A DNA stretch of 25,317 nt from BHER01 sp051652245 (GTDB taxonomy: Bacteria > Bacillota_I > Bacilli_A > Culicoidibacterales > Culicoidibacteraceae): positions 1 to 25,317 of the forward strand of contig JBOFTV010000033.1 in NCBI GenBank assembly GCA_051652245.1, given 5' to 3'. Shown piece after piece: positions 7,820 to 16,707 of this stretch (its first letter is position 1; each line of letters starts with the position of its first letter). Below the pieces are notes generated by a model. That model did not search any database and was not told the origin of the DNA. It worked only from the letters and a program-made list of their open reading frames with translations. The position numbers and the translations under genes are program-made.

Positions 7820-9022
7820 TTATTCAACAGCAAATCGCATGATTTCTTTTGCTGCAATAGCGGCACCACCAATACTTAATTTTTGCTCTGTTGAGTGACT
7901 TAGGCAGAGTGAGTTGGCGAATTCACTGTTGATTGATTCTGCTTCTTTTTTCAAAATTTGGAAGCCTTGGAGGTCTTGATCAAAGGTTAAGAAAATATAT
8001 ACTTTCTTTAAATCTAATAATATTTGAATATTATGCAAAAATAGTGCTAATATTTTCATTTTTTTGGTGAAAATATGTAGTGTGTATTGATCTCTGTTTT
8101 TCAAGCTTTCCAGAATCATATTCATTTGAATATTTTTACGTTCTCCTGCTGCTAGTTCATATAGTTTTGGCGTTTGCTTGCTATTAAAATTATCTTGATA
8201 TTCTGTTAAATAAAATTCGAGGGAAATGATGTCTTCAAAATTTAAAGCGCCTTCATTTTCCGGATAATATTCATCGACACGAAAATAGCCAAGCTCTCCC
8301 GCACTGTCACTTTCTCCCCGAATAAGTGCATTATTCATAATAATTGCGCTGCCAATTTTTGGTCCAATTTTAATGAAGACAAAGTTAGAAATTTGGTCTC
8401 TTTCATGAAATTCGCCTTCGGCAAGGGCTAGTGCACGGACGTTGTTTTCAACTTTTACTGGTAGTTGTAATGAATGCTCAAACGATGCTTCTAATTCGCT
8501 GTATTTCCCAATAATTGCCAGTGGTTGGGTCGAATGCCGCTTTGATACAAATTGGCTGCCAATTACCCCAATTCCGCAGTAAAGGAGCTCTGCTTTGCTA
8601 ATATTATGTCTTTGGTAAAGTTGTTCGACAATTTCCGTTGTTTTAGCGATGAGATAGTCAAAGTCTGCACTATTTGTTGTGAGTGCGTTAAATTCAAAGG
8701 TGCTACTTGCAATCGTTTTACCTTGTAAATCGGTGATTCCAATTTGAACTTCGCTACTTTCAATGTCAATACCGAGTAGTTTTCGACTTTCATATTTTAG
8801 AGCAAGTAAAATTTCTTTGCGTCCAACTTTCCTTTCTTCTTGCGGTGTTTCTCCTTGTTCAAAAAGCAATCCTAGTTGAATCATTGTTGCTGTTTGTTGC
8901 GTAATGCTTGCTGGTGTTAGTTTTAAAAGTTGCGCAAGTTTCTTACGTGAGAGCGGCCCCTTTTTGTTAAGAACCGCTATAATATTTAATTGATTTTGCG
9001 TAAGTCTATTTATTCCTGGCAT
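7820..9022 (-). CDS. ROK-family transcriptional regulator (probable operon repressor)
   Basis: A DNA-binding protein of the ROK (NagC/XylR) type: an N-terminal winged helix (about 8-60, with KKLAQLLKLTPASITQQTATMIQLGLL) and a C-terminal sugar-kinase-like domain. ATG at 9022 (400 residues) is preferred because AGAAGTGA lies 8 nt upstream; an in-frame GTG at 9034 is the alternative. Kinase features are lost: the ENDV-type catalytic Asp is Asn (ENNVRALALAE, about residue 194), and GELGH is GELGY. The usual Cys-rich zinc motif after it is absent. It lies just downstream of the sulfoquinovose/glycerol operon with its own promoter, so control of that operon is likely but inferred. The ligand may be SQ or a derivative. 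Confidence 0.88.
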   Translation of the reverse strand: MPGINRLTQNQLNIIAVLNKKGPLSRKKLAQLLKLTPASITQQTATMIQLGLLFEQGETPQEERKVGRKEILLALKYESRKLLGIDIESSEVQIGITDLQGKTIASSTFEFNALTTNSADFDYLIAKTTEIVEQLYQRHNISKAELLYCGIGVIGSQFVSKRHSTQPLAIIGKYSELEASFEHSLQLPVKVENNVRALALAEGEFHERDQISNFVFIKIGPKIGSAIIMNNALIRGESDSAGELGYFRVDEYYPENEGALNFEDIISLEFYLTEYQDNFNSKQTPKLYELAAGERKNIQMNMILESLKNRDQYTLHIFTKKMKILALFLHNIQILLDLKKVYIFLTFDQDLQGFQILKKEAESINSEFANSLCLSHSTEQKLSIGGAAIAAKEIMRFAVE

Positions 9023-9074
9023 ATCAGCTCTCACTTCTTTCTTTAATTGGGGATTTAATAGCTATATATCTCCA

Positions 9075-9083
9075 ATTATAGCA
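9075..9083 (-). promoter_or_regulatory. Extended -10 promoter of the ROK gene
   Basis: TGCTATAAT on the minus strand is a TGnTATAAT extended -10, about 50 bp before the start codon. No good -35 is present, as expected for this promoter type. An inverted repeat (AATTGGGGA 9045-9053 / TCTCCAATT 9069-9077, one mismatch) overlaps it and could be an autoregulatory site. Confidence 0.55.
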
Positions 9084-9193
9084 TACTCCACAACAAAATA
9101 GTACGTTCCTGCTAATACTTTCAACAATTGGATTTTACTTGTTTTAAGGGGCTTAAGTCTTTTTTTTTAGGTTGATGGGGGAGAGTGCAAAAG

Positions 9194-9233
9194 AAGCTAT
9201 TAAGCTCCTTTTAGTTTGGGAGTTCAATAGCTT
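9194..9233 (-). terminator. Hairpin at the end of the SQ-glycerol operon
   Basis: A 15-bp imperfect stem (AAGCTATT...CTCC paired with GGAG...AATAGCTT, with one mismatch and one G-U) has an ~10-nt loop. It lies 17 bp beyond the gldA stop codon. On the minus strand only a short T-rich stretch (TTCTTTT) follows, so termination may be incomplete and some read-through into the ROK gene is possible. Confidence 0.55.
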
Positions 9234-9249
9234 GTTTTGGGTGTTTTGG

Positions 9250-10383
9250 TTATTTACTTTTGTTTTTATATTCTGATCCGATTTTATCAGCCAACATTAT
9301 AGCAGCTACTACTGCATTTTCAGTTACTGCAAATGGCATTGAGTGTATCGATTCTTCAGGAATACATGTTTTTGCTGCTACTTCTTTTAATTGAGCAGCT
9401 GTAATTTTTGTTACACCAATGTCAGCAAGGCAAACTGGTAAGCCAATTGAGTTGCAGAAGTCGAGGACTTCATATAGCTCTTTTTTCGCGGCATTTTCTA
9501 AGACAAGTTGGCAAATAACACCGAATGCTACTTTTTCACCATGAGTTGCATGGTGGGCATCTTCTAGGGCTGTTAGTCCATCATGGATGGCGTGCACTCC
9601 TGCAAGACCGCAACTTTCAAATCCTAGTCCCGATAATAAAATATTTGCTTCGATAATATTTTCTAGGGCTGGTGTGACTTGGTTTAAATCACTTGATACT
9701 TTTGCCGCATAGCCGTCTTCAAGAAGTGTCTCGTAACAACATTTTGCCAATTGATAGGCAGCATTTGTCCCTTTTGCTGGTTCTGTGACTTTGTCGTTGT
9801 AACCACAAGGTAAACCAGCATTGACATTTGAATTTGAGCGTCTTGTTGCGCGTGCTTCAAAGTATGTTGAAAGTGCATCACCCATTCCTGATACGAGGAA
9901 TCTTGTTGGTGCTTGCGCAATAATTGTTGTATCGACAAGGACAACACTTGGGTTTTGCTTGAAATAAGCATAGTCATCAAATGTGCCGTCTTCATGATAT
10001 AGGACAGCCGAGTGGCTTGTTGGTGCATCTGTTGCTGCAATAGTTGGCACGATGATTAAGTTGTGCCCTTCTGCTACTGATTTGGCTGTATCTATTGCTT
10101 TTCCTCCACCTAAACCAATTGTACAATCACAATTGGTTTGCTCTGCTATTGCTTTTAATCGCGCTACTTCTACACGTGAACTTTCGCCACCAAAATCGCT
10201 TATAACAAATTCGATGTTGAATTTTTGAGCTGTTTTTGTTAGTTTTTCTTGAACACGATTGATATCATCTTTATTCCCAATAAGAAGGGCTTTTTGACCA
10301 AATGTTTTAACAAAATATCCTAGGTTTAAGAGTTCATCTTCTCCTTGAACGTATTTTGATGGACTAATAAATGCTTTTCTCAT
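9250..10383 (-). CDS. gldA: Glycerol dehydrogenase (GldA family)
   Basis: NAD-dependent, metal-containing (group III) alcohol dehydrogenase, expected to oxidise glycerol to dihydroxyacetone. The 377 residues have the nucleotide-binding GLGGGKAIDTAK (90-101), IPT/VPT-x-A-x-TDAP (112-121), and metal ligands D169 (in GMGDALSTYFEA), H264 (HAIHDGL) and H281 (HGEKVAFG); the 17-residue spacing of the two histidines equals that in E. coli GldA (254/271). It is the last gene of the operon, 34 bp after dhaM, with AAAGGAT before the ATG. Placed beside dhaKLM and the sulfoquinovosidase, it should handle glycerol released from SQ-glycerol. A role in reducing sulfolactaldehyde is a less likely alternative. 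Confidence 0.88.
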   Translation of the reverse strand: MRKAFISPSKYVQGEDELLNLGYFVKTFGQKALLIGNKDDINRVQEKLTKTAQKFNIEFVISDFGGESSRVEVARLKAIAEQTNCDCTIGLGGGKAIDTAKSVAEGHNLIIVPTIAATDAPTSHSAVLYHEDGTFDDYAYFKQNPSVVLVDTTIIAQAPTRFLVSGMGDALSTYFEARATRRSNSNVNAGLPCGYNDKVTEPAKGTNAAYQLAKCCYETLLEDGYAAKVSSDLNQVTPALENIIEANILLSGLGFESCGLAGVHAIHDGLTALEDAHHATHGEKVAFGVICQLVLENAAKKELYEVLDFCNSIGLPVCLADIGVTKITAAQLKEVAAKTCIPEESIHSMPFAVTENAVVAAIMLADKIGSEYKNKSK

Positions 10384-10417
10384 CGTAATCTATCCTTTCT
10401 CTTACTTCCGTATTTCT

Positions 10418-10786
10418 TTATTTTATCTTTAACTCCATTAATTGTTTTTCAATTTCTGCTGTTGATTGATTTGCTTGAATTAATGCTGTAGCAACATATG
10501 TACCTTCAACTATTGCAACAGGATAAATTGTCACTTTCTTAGATGACAGTTCTGCTGCCATATCTAGGTTCATTTTGGCGCTTCCCAAATCATAGAAGGC
10601 AAAGATTTCTTCGGCATCATTGCTTTCAATTGCTTCAAGGATGGCTTCCATGCTTGTTCCAATTTCATCATTTTCAAGTCCGCCGGCTGCTGTAATCGGA
10701 ACATTTTTAGCAATTTCACTCATTAATTTTTTAATGCCAAATGCTATTTGACTTACGTGTGAAACAATAACAATTCCTTTTTCCAT
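10418..10786 (-). CDS. dhaM: PTS-dependent dihydroxyacetone kinase, phosphotransferase subunit DhaM
   Basis: A 122-residue EIIA-like (mannose-type fold) protein that passes phosphate from HPr to the ADP tightly bound in DhaL. The phospho-accepting histidine is H10 in GIVIVSHVSQIAFG. It has the family's AAGG and GTSMEAI stretches. It is the short single-domain form usual in Bacillota, without the fused HPr/EI-like domains of E. coli DhaM. Its ATG overlaps the dhaL stop by one base (TAATG), so the two are translationally coupled. It makes the kinase depend on PEP instead of ATP. Confidence 0.92.
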   Translation of the reverse strand: MEKGIVIVSHVSQIAFGIKKLMSEIAKNVPITAAGGLENDEIGTSMEAILEAIESNDAEEIFAFYDLGSAKMNLDMAAELSSKKVTIYPVAIVEGTYVATALIQANQSTAEIEKQLMELKIK

Positions 10787-11367
10787 TAGAGTACCCCCGC
10801 TTCTAATAATGTTTCAAATAGGTAGCCACTTGATTGTGCTCCTGGATCAATGTGACCAATTGAGCGTTCTCCTAGGTATGATGCACGACCTTTTTGTGCT
10901 TGCATTTCCGCTGTCTTATCAACATATGTTTGCATTATTGCTTGGTCGCGTTCTCCTGATTTTAGCGCCATGATGGCCGGTTCCCAGACATCAATCATCG
11001 TCTTCTGACCAATTGTGCATTCTCCCCTTTTTTTAAGTCCGCTTAGTCCTGCTTCGAGAATTTCAATAACATCTGTTGTCTGCTTGCTTTGCTTTGACAT
11101 TTCTAAGAATGCTGTGCCATAAAGGGGACCAGATGCACCGCCAACTTTTCCAATGAGGGCCATTGCCGTTTTCTTGAAGAGTTCTGTTGGGTCGCTTGTT
11201 GTAAGCGGCTCTACCGTCTCTAATACAGCAGCCATCCCGCGCGCCATGTTGTTTCCATGATCGCCATCACCAATTGGGGTATCTAGGTCACTTAGATACG
11301 CTTTGTTTGCTTCTATTTTTGCGTTTAATAACTTAAACCATTTTTGAATATTTTCATTTGTAAACAT
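10786..11367 (-). CDS. dhaL: Dihydroxyacetone kinase subunit DhaL (ADP-binding)
   Basis: A 193-residue helical-barrel protein that carries ADP as a cofactor phosphorylated by DhaM and transfers the phosphate to dihydroxyacetone on DhaK. The Mg-ADP-binding aspartates are D29, D34 and D36 in LDTPIGDGDHGNN, matching E. coli D30/D35/D37. Downstream KVGGASGPLYGT and the RASYLGERSIGHIDPGA stretch are characteristic. It starts 8 bp after dhaK, with its GAGG ribosome site overlapping the dhaK stop codon region. Confidence 0.95.
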   Translation of the reverse strand: MFTNENIQKWFKLLNAKIEANKAYLSDLDTPIGDGDHGNNMARGMAAVLETVEPLTTSDPTELFKKTAMALIGKVGGASGPLYGTAFLEMSKQSKQTTDVIEILEAGLSGLKKRGECTIGQKTMIDVWEPAIMALKSGERDQAIMQTYVDKTAEMQAQKGRASYLGERSIGHIDPGAQSSGYLFETLLEAGVL

Positions 11368-11375
11368 CTTCTACC

Positions 11376-12371
11376 TCAACTTTTCCATGCAACTGTTTGC
11401 GCAGTTGCTTCTAAATATTTCAACCATTGTGTATCTTCGATACGTAATAATGTTAAAGACAAGCCACTCATATCTAGTGCCGTCATATAATTTCCGACCT
11501 TTGAAAACAAAATCTCAACATTTTCTACTGCTAAGGCTTTGTAAACATCGTCAGCAAAGACATATTGTTCCATTAGAGGCGTTGCCCCTAGGCCATTCAC
11601 CAAAATTGCAAATTTTTCCTCTTTATTCCAATTAAATTCTTTTTTAAGACGTGATACCATTTCTAAAACAATTTCAGCTGATGTACACATTTTTTCCTTT
11701 TTATATCCTGGTTCACCATGAATTCCAACACCAAACTCGAGCATGTCTTCGTCTAAGATGAAGCCGGGTTTCCCCACTTCTGGGACTGTTGCACCAGTTA
11801 AAGCCACACCTATTGTTTTAAGTTGGGCATTGACACGCTTTCCTAGTTCAACTAATTGTTGGAGGCTTAGTCCAGCTTCTGCTGCTGCCCCTAAAATTTT
11901 ATGAACAAATACTGTCCCCGCAACACCACGGCGACCTTGTGTGTATGTACTATTTTCAACGGCGATATCATCATCAACGATAACAATTCCAACTTCGATA
12001 TCTTCAATTTCTGCTAAATCTTTTGCCATATCAAAGTTCATAATGTCACCTGAATAATTTTTGATAATTAAGAGGACACCCGCCCCTTGGTCTTGTTTGA
12101 TAATTGCATCTAAGATTTGATCTGGTGTTGGCGCTGTGAATACTTGACCGCAAACAGCAGCCGAAAGCATCCCCACTCCGACAAATCCAGCATGTGCTGG
12201 TTCATGGCCGCTTCCACCGCCACTAATAAGTGCTACTTTGTTTGCTCCTTTTGTTTTGCGGCAAATTGTAAAGGAGTCTGCTGATTTCATGACAATATCT
12301 TGATGAACTTTAACAAACCCTGACACCATTTCTGTAAGAATGTCTTCTGGTTTATTGATAATTTTCTTCAT
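11376..12371 (-). CDS. dhaK: Dihydroxyacetone kinase subunit DhaK (substrate-binding)
   Basis: Binds dihydroxyacetone covalently and presents it for phosphorylation to DHAP. The 331-residue sequence keeps the residues of E. coli DhaK at identical positions: H218 (hemiaminal to the substrate, in GVGIHGEPG), H56 (GGGSGHEPAH), and K104 and D109 (IIKNYSGD). It is followed directly by dhaL and dhaM, making a complete PTS-dependent kinase. It is separated from the upstream transporter gene by 37 bp with no terminator, so it belongs to the same transcript as the sulfosugar genes. Confidence 0.96.
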   Translation of the reverse strand: MKKIINKPEDILTEMVSGFVKVHQDIVMKSADSFTICRKTKGANKVALISGGGSGHEPAHAGFVGVGMLSAAVCGQVFTAPTPDQILDAIIKQDQGAGVLLIIKNYSGDIMNFDMAKDLAEIEDIEVGIVIVDDDIAVENSTYTQGRRGVAGTVFVHKILGAAAEAGLSLQQLVELGKRVNAQLKTIGVALTGATVPEVGKPGFILDEDMLEFGVGIHGEPGYKKEKMCTSAEIVLEMVSRLKKEFNWNKEEKFAILVNGLGATPLMEQYVFADDVYKALAVENVEILFSKVGNYMTALDMSGLSLTLLRIEDTQWLKYLEATAQTVAWKS

Positions 12372-12408
12372 TTTTGTACCTCTTTTCTTTAGTCGTTTTG
12401 CTTAGTTA

Positions 12409-13848
12409 CTATACTATATCTTCAAGTGAAACTTTCACATCTTTTGCCGAAGCACGTCCAAGTTTTGCTTCAACTTCTTCCATTTTCTTATCATCGAGAT
12501 TGTAAACAAATTTCATTGCTATGAAAATTAATACAGCTCCAATAAGCACAAATATTGCGGCAAAGTTTTTAACGTTTTGACCTACTATAACTGCTTGTTC
12601 TGCTACTTTTAGTGTTTGAACATAGCCAGTCATTGCCAGTCCAAATCCGATAATTGATGCTCCAAATCCTGATGATATTTTTCGGAATAATGTGATGATT
12701 GAGTAGACTGAACCTTCTTCTCTGTTGCCTGTTTCTGCTTCCATAAAGTCAATACAGTCAGAAATTAATGCCCAGACAAGCATTACAAAGGCTGCTTGGA
12801 GTATTCCTAGGAGTAATTGACAGATAATCCAGACATAAGGATTTGATACTGGTGTAAATAACATGAATAATGCCACGGCTATGCTGCCAATAAATGGATA
12901 AGATGAGAGCCATTTTTTGCCAAATCTCTTGACAAGTTTTGTTAAAAAGACAATCATTAATAATTGGGGCACATATGAAATTAACATGTTTAAACCAATC
13001 AAATCTGTTCTGTTGTAGTAGAGCATGTAGACGTATTGGTTGGTTGTGTTATTTGATTGGAGAAACATTAGCAGTGCTGATGATGCTAAAATTAAACCAA
13101 GCATTGGTCTTGTTTTAAGTGACCGACCAAATGTCACAAAGAAATGTGGTTTGCGTTCTTGATTTTCTGCGTCACTTTCTTCTTCTACGTGGACAATTCT
13201 TTCTGTACACATTTTAATTGTTCCCTGTAAGCAGACCCATGCAAATAGGCCTAAAATAATTGCTGTCCAAAAGAATCTGCCGCCAATTGGATCACCTGTT
13301 ACTGTATTGTAGAGGAACATCGGTAAGATGACGCCCGCTGGGACATTTCCAAGTAATCCACCAATTGCTCGATATTTAGAAAGTTCTGTTCTCTCAAGTG
13401 AATCTGTTGCCATAACTGATGACATTGCGCCGTATGGCACGTTGACAATTGTATAGCACATATCCCATGTTACATATGAAATCGTACATATGAGCAATTT
13501 AACGCTGTATGATGCCGAGCTGATTGGCACAAACATGATGACACCTGCTGCTACAAGCATGATACTTCCCCAGAAAATAAATGGTTTGAATTTTCCGTTT
13601 TTGCCCGGTTTTATTTTGTCGACAATCGAACCTACTAGTGGATCATTTATTCCATCCCAAACTTTTGTTAGTAAAATCAAAATCCCAAAGTGGACTGGCG
13701 ATATACCAACCACTGTTACATAGTATACCATAAAAAACGAACTGACCAACACAAATGATAAATTACAACCAAAATCTCCTAGTGCGTATCCAACTTTATC
13801 GCGCCACCCAAACGGTCTGGCATCTTTAACAACTTCTATTTTAGACAT
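12409..13848 (-). CDS. GPH-family sugar:cation symporter, probable SQ/SQ-glycerol importer
   Basis: A 479-residue, ~12-helix major-facilitator protein of the glycoside-pentoside-hexuronide family (same family as MelB and E. coli YihO/YihP). The N-terminal GWRDKVGYALGDFGCNLSF and the DGINDPLVGSIVDK motif between helices 2 and 3, followed by GKFKPFIFWG, are typical. The start is taken at the ATG at 13848 because AGGAG is 8 nt upstream of it, while the ATG two codons earlier lies only 2 nt from that site. Its place in the operon suggests uptake of sulfoquinovose or, given the glycerol genes, sulfoquinovosyl glycerol; substrate choice is inferred. Confidence 0.85.
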   Translation of the reverse strand: MSKIEVVKDARPFGWRDKVGYALGDFGCNLSFVLVSSFFMVYYVTVVGISPVHFGILILLTKVWDGINDPLVGSIVDKIKPGKNGKFKPFIFWGSIMLVAAGVIMFVPISSASYSVKLLICTISYVTWDMCYTIVNVPYGAMSSVMATDSLERTELSKYRAIGGLLGNVPAGVILPMFLYNTVTGDPIGGRFFWTAIILGLFAWVCLQGTIKMCTERIVHVEEESDAENQERKPHFFVTFGRSLKTRPMLGLILASSALLMFLQSNNTTNQYVYMLYYNRTDLIGLNMLISYVPQLLMIVFLTKLVKRFGKKWLSSYPFIGSIAVALFMLFTPVSNPYVWIICQLLLGILQAAFVMLVWALISDCIDFMEAETGNREEGSVYSIITLFRKISSGFGASIIGFGLAMTGYVQTLKVAEQAVIVGQNVKNFAAIFVLIGAVLIFIAMKFVYNLDDKKMEEVEAKLGRASAKDVKVSLEDIV

Positions 13849-13885
13849 CTTCATTTCTCCTTTTTTTTTGCGTTATCTCCCTTTT

Positions 13886-14647
13886 TTACAAATTATTAAT
13901 AAAAAGCGAGACTCCTGATATTATTAATAAGATATATGATAGTAACATGAACGTGCGCTGACTCATCTTTTGCAAGAGTGCGCCACCAATTATGATGCCG
14001 ATAAATAGTGGTATAATTGCTATGACACTATAGATGACAATATTTGATGCTATCTGCCCTAAAAATAAACTTTGGATAAAAATAATACTATTTAAGATGA
14101 GCCACACCACTGAAAGTGTTGCTCTAAATGCTTCTTTTTGTTGTTGCTTTTTGCTCATGTATGCTACTAGTAGTGGACCACCTGAAACAAATAATCCATG
14201 AATAACCCCCGCAGCCCCTAAGGTTATTTTCTCCATATTCGATACCTTTTGCACTCCGGTTACATTATTTGTTGTTGCTTTTTGGGTCACATGACCAAAT
14301 AAACCTTTTATTGCAACAGCTAGAATGAAAAACGGAAATATCGTCAACAGTATTTCTTTGGGTAAAAAATTATACCCAACTATCCCCAGCCCTAACCCAA
14401 GTGACATCCATAGGAGAATGATTTTGACTTGCATGCGATCAACATAGCGCCAATCTTTATAAAGAATATAGATGCTTGCAACTATCCCCGTAAAATTGAG
14501 GACGTGTTTTGCTGTTTCAAGATCAATAATCATAATAAGAAATGGCATTGCTAGCAGGGTTCCTGCAAATCCGGTGATGCCTTGGATGATATTTGCAAGC
14601 ATGATGACTAGGCAAAATAGTATGAGAATAAGTATTGATATTTCCAT
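13886..14647 (-). CDS. TauE/SafE-family sulfonate exporter
   Basis: A 253-residue membrane protein with about eight hydrophobic segments in two halves. It carries the family's GITGFAGTLLAMPFLI motif near the N-terminus and a second GVIHGLFVSGGPLLVAYMSKK motif in the middle. TauE/SafE proteins are found in many sulfonate pathways, where they are thought to export sulfolactate, DHPS, sulfoacetate or sulfite. In this operon the probable cargo is the C3 end product DHPS. The ribosome site AAGGTG overlaps the stop codon of the sulfoquinovosidase gene, so translation is closely coupled. Confidence 0.85.
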   Translation of the reverse strand: MEISILILILFCLVIMLANIIQGITGFAGTLLAMPFLIMIIDLETAKHVLNFTGIVASIYILYKDWRYVDRMQVKIILLWMSLGLGLGIVGYNFLPKEILLTIFPFFILAVAIKGLFGHVTQKATTNNVTGVQKVSNMEKITLGAAGVIHGLFVSGGPLLVAYMSKKQQQKEAFRATLSVVWLILNSIIFIQSLFLGQIASNIVIYSVIAIIPLFIGIIIGGALLQKMSQRTFMLLSYILLIISGVSLFINNL

Positions 14648-14657
14648 TATTTACACC

Positions 14658-16694
14658 TTATTTCTGATATTTCACGAGGATTTTGGCAACGTCACTGTCT
14701 TTGCGGTAAAACACTGGTGGCTCTCCAATTGGGGCCGACACGATGTGCTTTCCACCACGATATTCTGTCCCACTCCAAAGATGAATCCAGTTGTCTTCTG
14801 GTAAGTATGCTTCCCAGACTTCTACACTTTGATCACATACTGGGGCAACTAGGATATCAGGACCAAACATAAACTGGTATTTTAGGTCATATGCTTCTTG
14901 ATCATCTTCATAGTGCATGAAAATTGGTCTGTTGACTGGTGTCCCTTTTGTTGCTGCTTCTTCTACGAGTTGTTTGGTGTAGGCTGTTAGTGATTTAAAC
15001 ATGTTTGTAAATAGCGCAAAGTGTTGCATTGCATCGACATCATTATAGATTTGGAAGTTTTCTGTTGGTCGATTGCCTTCGTGTGTTCGCATAAATGGGG
15101 CAAATGTTGCCATTTCGGCCCATCTTAGGAATAATTCTTTTGATCTAGTATTGTTGTGTAGGCTTGTATAGCCACCAATATCACTATGGTTAAAAGCACA
15201 TCCCGTCATTCCTGTTGAGAGAATTGAGGGGATAACTGATGCTAAGCCATCATCATATTCCCACATTACACTTTGATCTCCAGCCCACATTAATGTACAA
15301 TATTTTTGGCTGCCGCTTGTTCCTGCGCGCATAAAGTAGACAATTTCCCCTAGTTTTCCACGCTCTTGGATGGCTTCATAATTTACTTTTGCCCAGAGTA
15401 GTGGCCATTTATTATGCATAATCATCGGGTCTGAGCCATCATGGAGGACAACATCCGTTGGTAAGTATTCACCAAAATCGGCCATCCAACCATCAAAACC
15501 AAAATCAATCATGTTGACTTTAATAATTTCTTTGAACCACTCAAATGCTTGCGGGTTGGTGAAGTCAACGATTCCACAATCAAATTCACCAAAGTCAACA
15601 AGGTAGATACCACCACTACCATTTTTTGCAAGGTAGCCATGTTCTGCTGCATGGGCGTAGAGTGTTCCATCATTACAAACATAGGGGTTGATGTATGACA
15701 TAACGCGTAGTCCTTTGGCTTTCCACGCAAAAATTTTGGTGTCAAGTTTCGGATATATTGTTGATGACCATTTCCAATCCCAGAACAGTCGTTTACCAAA
15801 TGAGGTCACGCGGATGCCTTCCCAATCTTGGATAAACACGCCTGCAACGGCAACATTGTTTGCGCGTAGTGTCTCGGTTACACTTTCAACACGCTCAGTT
15901 CCCCCTTGCACACCAACAATTACGCCTTCAAAGACCCAATCAGGGAGTGCTGGAGCTCGGCCAACAAAGTCTGTTAATACTTCAAGTAGATCGATGTAGT
16001 TTTCTGCAGAGCCGAAAATGATTTTTTCTGGTATTTCCCATACTTGTAATTCATGATATGTTTCGTTTTTGAAGTTAAATTCGGCATACGCAAATGAGGC
16101 AACATGAACAAAATATTTTTTTGTTGAGACAAATGTTTGTTCGGGGTAATAAGTTGTATAATAGTCACCACCTGCTTTATCTTTAACATCCGCAAGCCAT
16201 GTTGTCATTGTTTTCTTATTTCGTCCAACTCCTGGTTCTGATGTCCATAGTGGGAAACTTTTTCCGCGAAGATTGAAATATGATGGTTGCTCACCACAAC
16301 CATAAATTTTCTCTTCTTTTGTTGCAACAACTCTTAGCCAAAAGCGGTTAATTCCCGTTTCTTTGATCGTGGGAACAACAACTAATAGCCCCGTTTCACC
16401 TAAACAAATTTTTAATGTAAATGCTGTTTGCACTGATCCCTTACGTGAATAATGTAGTAACCAATGATCTGCTTGTGCTTCTGTATTTTGCAGATATAAG
16501 GGTGTGCGTTCATTTATATTGTCTTCAATTTGATAGTTTCCACGGTACATATCAATTTCTTCTTCACCATGGCCAATAAAGAGCATGGCTGCATTTTGGC
16601 GGTCTGTAAAAATCGTCCGTCCGTTATAAATAATGTTGGTTTCTCCTGCTTTTTTTTCTAATTTAATTTGATTGTTTGCACGCAATAATTCCAT
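14658..16694 (-). CDS. sftG: Sulfoquinovosidase, GH31 (YihQ/SftG type)
   Basis: Retaining alpha-glycosidase that frees sulfoquinovose from sulfoquinovosyl glycerol and related glycosides. The ATG at 16694 is chosen because AGGAGG lies 9 nt upstream; this gives 678 residues, the length of E. coli YihQ. An upstream in-frame start at 16727 would overlap the previous gene. With this start the key YihQ residues all appear one position later: nucleophile D406 (MADFGEYLP), acid/base D473 (WAGDQS), and sulfonate-pocket Q289, R302, W305 (QDW...GKRLFW), plus Q263, Y509 and H538. The Q/R/W set separates sulfoquinovosidases from ordinary alpha-glucosidases. The lack of a signal peptide implies a cytoplasmic enzyme acting on imported SQ-glycerol. 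Confidence 0.93.
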   Translation of the reverse strand: MELLRANNQIKLEKKAGETNIIYNGRTIFTDRQNAAMLFIGHGEEEIDMYRGNYQIEDNINERTPLYLQNTEAQADHWLLHYSRKGSVQTAFTLKICLGETGLLVVVPTIKETGINRFWLRVVATKEEKIYGCGEQPSYFNLRGKSFPLWTSEPGVGRNKKTMTTWLADVKDKAGGDYYTTYYPEQTFVSTKKYFVHVASFAYAEFNFKNETYHELQVWEIPEKIIFGSAENYIDLLEVLTDFVGRAPALPDWVFEGVIVGVQGGTERVESVTETLRANNVAVAGVFIQDWEGIRVTSFGKRLFWDWKWSSTIYPKLDTKIFAWKAKGLRVMSYINPYVCNDGTLYAHAAEHGYLAKNGSGGIYLVDFGEFDCGIVDFTNPQAFEWFKEIIKVNMIDFGFDGWMADFGEYLPTDVVLHDGSDPMIMHNKWPLLWAKVNYEAIQERGKLGEIVYFMRAGTSGSQKYCTLMWAGDQSVMWEYDDGLASVIPSILSTGMTGCAFNHSDIGGYTSLHNNTRSKELFLRWAEMATFAPFMRTHEGNRPTENFQIYNDVDAMQHFALFTNMFKSLTAYTKQLVEEAATKGTPVNRPIFMHYEDDQEAYDLKYQFMFGPDILVAPVCDQSVEVWEAYLPEDNWIHLWSGTEYRGGKHIVSAPIGEPPVFYRKDSDVAKILVKYQK

Positions 16695-16707
16695 TTTATT
16701 CATCCTC

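Noticed and set aside
12401..12408. TTAGTTA half-site between the transporter and dhaK, as a second operator
   Set aside because: It is a single half-site without a matching arm or promoter; likely chance in AT-rich DNA.
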